From assembly GCF_029278565.1 (NCBI RefSeq), contig NZ_CP119559.1:1922001-1986000 (forward strand): a stretch of DNA of 64,000 nucleotides. Direction: 5' to 3'. Below are positions 58,531-64,000 of the stretch, in pieces (position 1 is the first letter of the stretch; each line of letters begins with the position of its first letter). This DNA is from Haloarcula halophila. Lineage in GTDB: Archaea > Halobacteriota > Halobacteria > Halobacteriales > Haloarculaceae. The position numbers were made by a program, and so were the translations under genes. The notes beneath the pieces were generated by a model. It was not told the DNA's origin. It saw only the letters and a program-made list of their open reading frames with translations, and did not search any database.

Positions 58531-58953
58531 ATGAGCGACTGCATCTTCTGTCAGATCGTCGACGGGGACATCCCGAGCCGGACCGTCTACGAGGACGACT
58601 CCGTGCTGGCGTTTCTGGACGCCAACCCGCTCTCGCCGGGGCACACGCTCGTCATCCCGAAAGCCCACCACGAACGGCTGAACGACCTTCCCGCCGACGC
58701 CGCCAGCGAGGTCATGAGCACGGTCCACGCGCTCACGCCCGCCGTCGAGGCGGCGGTCGACGCGCCGGCGACGACGGTGGCGTTCAACAACGGCGAGGCC
58801 GCCGGCCAGGAAGTTCCCCACGTCCACGGCCACATCGTCCCACGGTTCGAGGACGACGGCGGCCGGCCGATCCACGCGCTCGTCAGCGACCGACCCGACC
58901 TGAGCGACGACGAACTCGACGACATCGCGGCGGCCATCGAGGACGGCGTTTAA
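58531..58953 (+). CDS. HIT family nucleotide hydrolase/transferase
   Basis: This 140-residue HIT protein has the zinc-like CIFCQIVDGDIPS start and NPLSPGHTLVIPK. The catalytic triad HVHGHIVPR lies near residues 95-103. Such proteins hydrolyse adenosine phosphoramidates or diadenosine polyphosphates. It lies 42 bp downstream of the uracil-DNA glycosylase on the same strand. Complete length and motifs; the substrate is not resolved by sequence. Confidence 0.93.
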   Translation: MSDCIFCQIVDGDIPSRTVYEDDSVLAFLDANPLSPGHTLVIPKAHHERLNDLPADAASEVMSTVHALTPAVEAAVDAPATTVAFNNGEAAGQEVPHVHGHIVPRFEDDGGRPIHALVSDRPDLSDDELDDIAAAIEDGV

Positions 58954-58992
58954 GCCGTATCTTTTTACCGTAGAGCGAGTGCAACGAAGTGT

Positions 58993-59715
58993 ATGGGAGT
59001 GTCGACGCTCGCGTTCGTCGGTGCGACGGGTGGTGCGGGAACGACGCGGTTGGCCGTCGAGACGGCCGCGACCCTGGCCAGGGACGGCCGTTCGGTCGCG
59101 GTCCTCGATGCGGCCTTCGCGACCCAGGGACTGGCCACGCGGGTCCCGGCACAGATCCGGGGCGACCTGACGGCGGTCGCGACCGGGGAGGCGTCCCTGG
59201 CCGAGGCGACCTACGACGCCGACTTCGGCGTCCCCGGTCAGGTCGCGCTCTGTCCGGCCCACGCACCCTTCGAACGCATCGCCCGGGCGAAGACGTCCGA
59301 GCACGCACAGGCGTTCGAACGGGCCGTCGCCGAGGCGGCCGGCCAGTACGACCACGTCCTGCTCGACGTTCCGCCGGTCGCCGCCAACCAGGCGCTGGCG
59401 GCCGTCGACGCCGCACAACGCCGCGCGCTCGTGGTTCCAGCGACCGCCCGGGGCCGTGATCTCCTCCCCCAGCAGCGTGGCCGGTTACGGGACGTCGACG
59501 CGCCCGCCGACGCCGTCGTCGCCACCCGGACCGACGCCGCCGAGGCCGTCGCCGTCGAGGACGCCGACCACACGGTTCCGGCCGGCGACCCGAACCCGAC
59601 GAGTCCGTCCGCACTGGACCCCGAGAGCACGCTCGCGCCGGCCGTCGCCGACACCACCGAGGCGCTGCTGGACGTGGAGCTGGGGCTCTCGTTCGACTCC
59701 GGGGGACTCCTCTAG
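58993..59715 (+). CDS. MinD/ParA-like protein with degenerate P-loop
   Basis: This 240-residue protein has a ParA-type fold: LAFVGATGGAGTTRLAVETA at the start, then VAVLDAAFATQGLATRV and HVLLDVPPVAAN. The P-loop reads TGGAGTT, so the signature Lys and the catalytic Lys of KGGVGKT are both missing. ATP hydrolysis is therefore doubtful. It may be a nucleotide-binding or purely structural paralogue; haloarchaea have several such DUF-like MinD homologues. The C-terminus is acidic. It follows HIT by 39 bp and converges with the USP gene. Confidence 0.8.
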   Translation: MGVSTLAFVGATGGAGTTRLAVETAATLARDGRSVAVLDAAFATQGLATRVPAQIRGDLTAVATGEASLAEATYDADFGVPGQVALCPAHAPFERIARAKTSEHAQAFERAVAEAAGQYDHVLLDVPPVAANQALAAVDAAQRRALVVPATARGRDLLPQQRGRLRDVDAPADAVVATRTDAAEAVAVEDADHTVPAGDPNPTSPSALDPESTLAPAVADTTEALLDVELGLSFDSGGLL

Positions 59716-60089
59716 AGATCCGGCAACGGAACCACGACGACGGGCCGGGTCGCCGCCGACAGCACCGCCCGGGCGGTCTCCCCGACCCCGCTCGCCCCCT
59801 CGGTGCCGCGGTTGGCGCCGATCAGGACGGTGTCCGGGTCGTGGTCGTCGATCGCCGCCAGGACCTCCTCGGTCGGGTCACCCGCTCTGGTCTCGGTCGT
59901 CGGCATCGCGGCCGCGAGTCGCGAACGGGCGACGTTGGCCGCGTCGCCGGCGTCACGGTCCGGTGCCGAGGGATCACGGACCGCGACGACGACCACGCCG
60001 TCATCGCTGGGGTCCAGTCGGTCACGGAGGTAGTCGGCCGCCGCGGCGGTGACGTGGACCGACGAGGTGGCGACGAGATATTCGGTCAT
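59712..60089 (-). CDS. Universal stress protein family (UspA)
   Basis: This 125-residue single Usp domain contains the nucleotide-loop GANRGTEGASGVGETARAVL and the strand-end VVVVPLPDL. The Gly-rich loop (G-2x-G-9x-G-S/T-like) suggests ATP or AMP binding. Usp proteins in haloarchaea are numerous and often stress-regulated. It overlaps the end of the ParA-like gene by 4 bp and is divergent from the nuclease gene. Confidence 0.85.
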   Translation of the reverse strand: MTEYLVATSSVHVTAAAADYLRDRLDPSDDGVVVVAVRDPSAPDRDAGDAANVARSRLAAAMPTTETRAGDPTEEVLAAIDDHDPDTVLIGANRGTEGASGVGETARAVLSAATRPVVVVPLPDL

Positions 60090-60175
60090 AGGTGTCCCTG
60101 CGGACGCCGGTGGCTTCGCCCTTTCGCCGATCGGCTCCGACGAACTTACGTCGACCGCCGCCCCTACGGGAGAGC

Positions 60176-60910
60176 GTGCGCGTCGAGAACAGTTTCATCG
60201 GGGTCGACGGCGTCGGCGAGAAGACCGAACGGAGCATCTGGGAGCAGGGGATCACCCACTGGGACGAGTTCGAGCCGTCGGTCGTCGGCGGGAAACGCGG
60301 CCAGCGGATCGGGTCGTTCATCGAGGAGGGCCGAGACCGTGTCGCGGCGGCCGACGTCGACTACTTCGACCGGGCCTTCCCCAACAGCGAGCAGTGGCGT
60401 CTCTACGAGACGTTCCGCGACCGGGCCTGTTTCTTCGACATCGAGACGACGGGCCTGGACGAACACCGCAACCAGGTGACCACCGTCAGTCTCCACCAGG
60501 ACGGCGAGACACGGACGCTCGTGGCCGGCGACGATCTCACCGCCGAGAACCTCCGGGCGGCCTTCGCCGACGCCGGCCTCCTGGTGACGTTCAACGGCAA
60601 GCGCTTCGACGTCCCCTTCCTGGAGGCGAACTTCGACATCGACCTCAGGGACCCGCACCTCGACCTCATGTACACCTGCAAGAAACTCGGGCTCTCGGGC
60701 GGGCTCAAGCAGGTCGAGCAGGACATCGGCATCGAGCGCGAGCGGCCGGACATCTCCGGGCGGGACGCGGTGCGGCTCTGGCGGGAACACGAACGCGGCG
60801 TCGACGGCTCCCTGGAGACACTGATCTCGTACAACCGCGAGGACACCGTCAACCTCCGGACGCTGGCCGACCGCGTGACCAGCGACCTCGACGAGGAACT
60901 GTTCGTCTAG
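60176..60910 (+). CDS. RNase H-fold exonuclease with N-terminal helix-hairpin-helix
   Basis: The start is GTG 60176 (MRVENSFIGVDGVGEKTER), giving 244 residues. The first 45 residues resemble a helix-hairpin-helix (GVDGVGEKTERSIWEQGITH). A DnaQ/YprB-like domain follows: Exo I FFDIETTGLD, Exo II VTFNGKRFDVPFL and Exo III YNREDTVNL, each giving an acidic catalytic residue. This is the RNase_H_2 (PF13482) type predicted to be a 3'-5' nuclease. It could act in DNA repair. It overlaps the end of the rhomboid gene by 4 bp. Confidence 0.85.
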   Translation: MRVENSFIGVDGVGEKTERSIWEQGITHWDEFEPSVVGGKRGQRIGSFIEEGRDRVAAADVDYFDRAFPNSEQWRLYETFRDRACFFDIETTGLDEHRNQVTTVSLHQDGETRTLVAGDDLTAENLRAAFADAGLLVTFNGKRFDVPFLEANFDIDLRDPHLDLMYTCKKLGLSGGLKQVEQDIGIERERPDISGRDAVRLWREHERGVDGSLETLISYNREDTVNLRTLADRVTSDLDEELFV

Positions 60911-61536
60911 GGCTCTGTGGGGGCCGGTTCCCCGAGGACGCTCCCGGGGCGCAGCAGGTGTGCTCGCCCGGCCAGAATACCCAGCAGGAGGCCGGTGAAG
61001 TGTGCGATCAGTGCGACGCCCGGATTCGCGGTCGCGATGGTGATCGCCGCGGCGCAGATCCCACCGATCGCGAGTTGTGCCCGTGGTGACAGCGAGATCC
61101 CGCCCACGACCGTCTCGGTCAGCCGGTTCGAGGCGAGCAGATACCCCAGGAACGCGAAGATCGCGCCGCTCGCCCCCAGGACGTTGACCTGGCTGACCAT
61201 CCAGGGGACGATCGGGCCGAGCAGTCGCGCGGCGTACACCTCGGCCAGGCCGGCGAACATTCCGGTGAGGAGGAAAAACGTGTGATAGCGGAGGCTGGTG
61301 GTCTCCCGTTCGAGCAGGAACCCGAGGACCGCCAGCGCGATGGCGTTCGACAACAGATGCGAGGGGCCGCCGTGGGCGTAGACGCTGGTCACGAGCGTCC
61401 AGGGCTGACTGAACGGGTGTGACATCCCGAACACGAGCGTCTGTGGGACGAGCAAGCCGACGACCTGCTGGAGGGCGAAGACGGCGCCGATGGCCCCGAG
61501 GGTGACCACCGTGGGGCTGTCCGTGAGGCGGGGCAT
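60907..61536 (-). CDS. Rhomboid-family intramembrane serine protease
   Basis: The start is ATG 61536 (MPRLTDSPTVVTLGAIG), 209 residues. About six membrane helices are present. The Ser nucleophile is in VNVLGASGAIFAFLGY (GxSG), and the catalytic His is in VALIAHFTGLLLG. The conserved HLLSNAIAL lies in the second helix. Haloarchaeal rhomboids cut membrane proteins, with surface glycoprotein-related roles in Haloferax. It converges with the nuclease gene. Confidence 0.92.
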   Translation of the reverse strand: MPRLTDSPTVVTLGAIGAVFALQQVVGLLVPQTLVFGMSHPFSQPWTLVTSVYAHGGPSHLLSNAIALAVLGFLLERETTSLRYHTFFLLTGMFAGLAEVYAARLLGPIVPWMVSQVNVLGASGAIFAFLGYLLASNRLTETVVGGISLSPRAQLAIGGICAAAITIATANPGVALIAHFTGLLLGILAGRAHLLRPGSVLGEPAPTEP

Positions 61537-61618
61537 ACTCCGTACTTCCGACCACTCCCACAAGAAAGGTCGGCCCGAATCCAGAACGCATACGTGGACC
61601 GGCCGCGTTCGATCGGGT

Positions 61619-61912
61619 ATGACAGACACGCTCAGCGAGTCGCTTGCCGAGGCGTTCGCGGAATCGACCGACGAGGGGACCGCCACCGAGGCAGCCGAAC
61701 AGCTCGCGGCCTTCGTCGAGGACTACGAGCGGGATCTCACGGCCGAGGCCTTGCTGGAGCGCTTCGAGGACGCCCCTTACGACGACTTCCCCCACCGCTA
61801 CGACTGGCTCGTCGGCGAACTCGCCGCCGAGACCGAGGACTGTACGGACTCACGGACCTACCGGCTCGACGGCTTCGGCGAGTTGGCCGCCGATCCGAGT
61901 CAGGGCGCCTGA
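61619..61912 (+). CDS. Small acidic haloarchaeal protein of unknown function
   Basis: ATG 61619 opens MTDTLSESLAEAFAESTDEG, giving 97 residues, mostly helical and acidic. A central segment is FEDAPYDDFPHRYDWLVGEL. There is no domain I recognise, no membrane segment and no signal. It lies 4 bp before the GIY-YIG gene and is probably co-transcribed with it. Strong halophile codon usage supports a real gene. Confidence 0.7.
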   Translation: MTDTLSESLAEAFAESTDEGTATEAAEQLAAFVEDYERDLTAEALLERFEDAPYDDFPHRYDWLVGELAAETEDCTDSRTYRLDGFGELAADPSQGA

Positions 61913-61916
61913 CCCG

Positions 61917-62348
61917 ATGGCCGGCGGGACGTACACGCTCGTCCTCGAACGGAGCGAGGGCGCGACGATCGAGGTCGGCGCGCTCGGCCGGCGGCAGTTT
62001 CCGGCCGGATGGTACGCCTACACCGGGAGCGCGCTCGGTTCGGGCGGGTTCGGCCGGATCGACCGTCATCGTGCGGTCGCGGCCGGCGAGAACGACACCC
62101 GCCACTGGCACGTCGACTACCTCCTCGGCGATCCGGCGACGACCGTCGACACCGTCGTGACGACCGAGGCCGCTGTCGAGTGTGCGGTCGCCGGCCGGAT
62201 CGGCGATCCGACGGCCGACGGGTTCGGGGGCGTCACCGGATTCGGCTGTTCGGACTGTGACTGTCCGACCCACCTCACCTCTCACGAGCGCCGGGACGTG
62301 TTGCTCGCCAGCGTCGAACGGGCTCACGAGGCCGCGGCGGCCGACTAA
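61917..62348 (+). CDS. GIY-YIG (DUF123) nuclease-like protein
   Basis: This 143-residue protein has the DUF123 pattern: YTLVLERSEGATIEVG, FPAGWYAYTGSALGSGGFGR, then DRHR and RHWHVDYLL. A late cysteine group (FGCSDCDCPTHL) may bind zinc. GIY-YIG proteins cut DNA or RNA, though DUF123 members have no proven activity. The ATG lies 5 bp after the previous stop codon, suggesting translational coupling. Its end overlaps the convergent CopZ-like gene by 4 bp. Confidence 0.88.
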   Translation: MAGGTYTLVLERSEGATIEVGALGRRQFPAGWYAYTGSALGSGGFGRIDRHRAVAAGENDTRHWHVDYLLGDPATTVDTVVTTEAAVECAVAGRIGDPTADGFGGVTGFGCSDCDCPTHLTSHERRDVLLASVERAHEAAAAD

Positions 62349-62548
62349 GCCAGTTCGTAGCCGGCGTCGGCGACTGCCGACCCGATCGCTTCCTCGTCGA
62401 CGTCGCCGTCTGTCTCGACGGTCACCGTCCCCGCGCCGTGGTCGGCCGATACCGAGACGACGCCGGAGAGTTCCCCCAGCGCCTGCTCGACGGCGTCTTC
62501 ACAGCCGGTACAGGACATCCCCGTCACCGAGAGGGTCTGCGTGCTCAT
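62345..62548 (-). CDS. Heavy-metal-associated (CopZ-like) protein
   Basis: This 67-residue protein is a single HMA domain. It starts MSTQTLSVTGMSCTGCEDAV, with the copper-binding pair GMSCTGC at residues 10-16. Two beta-alpha-beta units follow, ending GYELA. It is a cytoplasmic copper chaperone or sensor. No copper ATPase lies beside it; nirK in this window needs copper but is 28 kb away. It overlaps the convergent GIY-YIG gene by 4 bp. Confidence 0.9.
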   Translation of the reverse strand: MSTQTLSVTGMSCTGCEDAVEQALGELSGVVSVSADHGAGTVTVETDGDVDEEAIGSAVADAGYELA

Positions 62549-62669
62549 AGCCGTCCCTAACTGCCGGTCAGCCAAAACCGCTTCCCTCGGGGTAGTCACG
62601 ATCCGCCGCCGTGTGAGAGTCCGCCGCGGGACCGACACGCCTAATTTCCGCCGTCGAGAACCGACGCCC

Positions 62670-64000
62670 ATGTTATCGAGACAGTTCGTCCGGGAGAACC
62701 CCGAGACGGTCCGTGACGCCATCGAGCGCAAGGGCGTGACAGGCGTCGACCTCGACGAGATCCTCGAAATCGACGAGGAGTGGCGCGGGCTGAAAGCCGA
62801 CGGCGACGGGCTCCGCCAGGAACGCAACGAGATCTCCAGCAAGATCGGCCAGTACAAACAGGAAGGCGACGAGGAGGCCGCTCAGGAGGCCATCGAGCGC
62901 TCCCAGGAACTGAAAGCCGAACTCCAGGAGATCGAGGAGCGCGCCGACGAACTGGAGGCGAACCTGGAGGCGGCGCTGCTGGAACTGCCGAACGTCCCCC
63001 ACGAGTCGGTCCCGACCGGCGAGGACGAATCCGACAACGTCGAGCGGTACCGCCGCGGCTTCGAGGACCTGCGGGATCTCCCCGAGGACGTCGTTCCCCA
63101 TTACGACCTGGGCGAAGAACTGGACGTCTTGGACTTCGAGCGCGGCGCGAAAGTCTCGGGCGGGGGCTACCAGTTCGTCAAAGGCGAGGGCGCTCGTCTG
63201 GAGCACGCGCTGATCCAGTTCATGCTGGAGATCCACCGCGAGCAGGGCTACACCGACGTGTTGCCGCCGATCCCCGTCAACTCCGCCTCGATGGAGGGCA
63301 CCGGCCAACTCCCGAAGTTCGACGAGGACGCCTACCGTGTGAGTGCTCGCCAGGACGACGACTACGACGACGACGACCTCTGGCTGCTCCCGACGGCGGA
63401 GGTCCCCGTGACGAACATGTACCGCGACGAGATCCTGCTGGACGACGACCTCCCGGTGAAACACCAGGCGTTCTCGCCGAACTTCCGCCGGGAGGCCGGC
63501 GAACACGGCACCGAGACCCGCGGATACGTCCGCGTCCACCAGTTCCACAAGGTCGAACTCGTCAACTTCGTCCGGCCCGAGGACAGCTACGACCGCTTAG
63601 AGGCCCTGCTGGGGGAGGCCGAGGAAGTGCTCGACCGCCTGGAGCTCCCCTACCGCGTGCTGGACATGTGTACCGGCGACATGGGCTTTACACAGGCCAA
63701 GAAGTACGACATCGAGGTGTGGGCGCCCGGCGACGACATGGCGGACGGTCCCGAGGTCGGCGGTCGCTGGCTCGAAGTCTCCTCGGTCTCGAACTTCGAG
63801 GACTTCCAGGCTCGCCGGGCCGGGTTGCGGTACCGTCCGGAGCGCCACGAGTCCGCCGACTACCTCCACACGCTGAACGGCTCCGGGCTGGCGGTCCCCC
63901 GCGTCCTCGTCGCCATCATGGAGTACTACCAGAACGACGACGGGACGATCACGGTCCCGGAACCGCTGCGGCCCTACATGGGCGGCCAGGAACGGATTAA
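62670..64000 (+). CDS. serS: Seryl-tRNA synthetase (3' end beyond window)
   Basis: The ATG at 62670 (MLSRQFVRENPETVRDAI) starts a frame that stays open for 443 codons to the window edge. The last two bases do not complete a codon, and the TAA at the end is out of frame. Residues 1-115 form the tRNA-binding coiled coil. The class II core has motif 2 (FSPNFRREAGEHGTETRG), GQLPKF for serine recognition and motif 3 (LNGSGLAVPRVLVAIMEYY). The family is about 460 residues, so only a short tail is missing. Confidence 0.95.
   Translation, partial: MLSRQFVRENPETVRDAIERKGVTGVDLDEILEIDEEWRGLKADGDGLRQERNEISSKIGQYKQEGDEEAAQEAIERSQELKAELQEIEERADELEANLEAALLELPNVPHESVPTGEDESDNVERYRRGFEDLRDLPEDVVPHYDLGEELDVLDFERGAKVSGGGYQFVKGEGARLEHALIQFMLEIHREQGYTDVLPPIPVNSASMEGTGQLPKFDEDAYRVSARQDDDYDDDDLWLLPTAEVPVTNMYRDEILLDDDLPVKHQAFSPNFRREAGEHGTETRGYVRVHQFHKVELVNFVRPEDSYDRLEALLGEAEEVLDRLELPYRVLDMCTGDMGFTQAKKYDIEVWAPGDDMADGPEVGGRWLEVSSVSNFEDFQARRAGLRYRPERHESADYLHTLNGSGLAVPRVLVAIMEYYQNDDGTITVPEPLRPYMGGQERI

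Noticed and set aside
63996-64000. Stop codon TAA at the very end of serS
   Set aside because: The TAA is out of frame (codons end at 63998; the last two bases are incomplete), and SerRS is normally about 15 residues longer. The gene continues outside the window.
1-64000. Integrated provirus, plasmid remnant or IS element
   Set aside because: No integrase, transposase, tRNA-adjacent direct repeats or long terminal inverted repeats were seen, and GC content and codon use look uniform apart from the acidic repeat gene.

Overview
This window is a stretch of a haloarchaeal main chromosome, from a Haloarcula/Halomicrobium-like euryarchaeon (class Halobacteria). The evidence is GC-rich coding sequence, strongly acidic proteins, an archaeal information-processing gene set (TBP, aIF2-gamma, Rpo7, Spt4, PCNA, PriL, Hjc), the haloarchaeal TatCt/TatCo pair, and short AT-rich TATA boxes just ahead of leaderless starts. 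Genes are densely packed on both strands. I see no integrase, transposase, CRISPR array, rRNA or tRNA gene, so this is a core region with a few accessory cassettes.

Layout. 0-7.7 kb: 3' end of leuS, a membrane protein, an MBL hydrolase, a CPA2 antiporter fused to TrkA domains, a hotdog thioesterase, a TrmB-family regulator, a thiolase and a flavin-split-barrel protein. 7.7-14 kb: a membrane/coiled-coil protein with five DUF1508 repeats, divergent from an AAA+ ATPase; then small haloarchaeal proteins, a PhnP-like hydrolase, a DUF5787 nuclease-like protein and a lone receiver domain. 14.3-19.2 kb: the conserved archaeal cluster eif2g-PIN-rpo7-spt4-dephospho-CoA kinase, then the tRNA G10 methyltransferase and tbp. 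19.3-28.5 kb: transporters, a Tat lipoprotein, gamma-glutamyltransferase, hisG, a SAH/MTA-type deaminase, a very acidic secreted repeat protein and S-adenosylhomocysteine hydrolase. 28.8-32.9 kb: replication and repair genes (priL, SWIM protein, hjc, pcn).

32.9-37.7 kb is the most accessory-looking part. nirK (copper nitrite reductase) has a palindrome-rich control region. Beside it is a cassette of an enlarged SipW/Sec11-type signal peptidase, two short secreted proteins with SipW-cognate leaders, and a DUF7344 membrane-anchored helix-turn-helix protein. The cassette looks like a dedicated surface-filament or matrix export module. 38-45 kb: rlmE, a queuosine-precursor-type transporter overlapping an RHH regulator, the divergent tatC pair and larE. 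45.8-53.5 kb: minD, an HhH-MutS-like ATPase, an MFS transporter, ileS and a DUF4177 protein. 53.7-56.7 kb: the overlapping proline operon proC-proB-proA. 56.7-64 kb: two membrane-protein genes sharing a duplicated upstream element, then uracil-DNA glycosylase, HIT, a MinD-like protein without P-loop lysines, USP, an RNase H-fold nuclease, rhomboid, GIY-YIG, a CopZ-like protein and serS, which runs off the window end.

Most promising for follow-up: the SipW/TasA-like cassette; the 34-bp element at identical positions ahead of two neighbouring membrane-protein promoters; a set of hairpins with variable stems but a shared loop near GAGCGCAGCGAG; and the nirK operator array.
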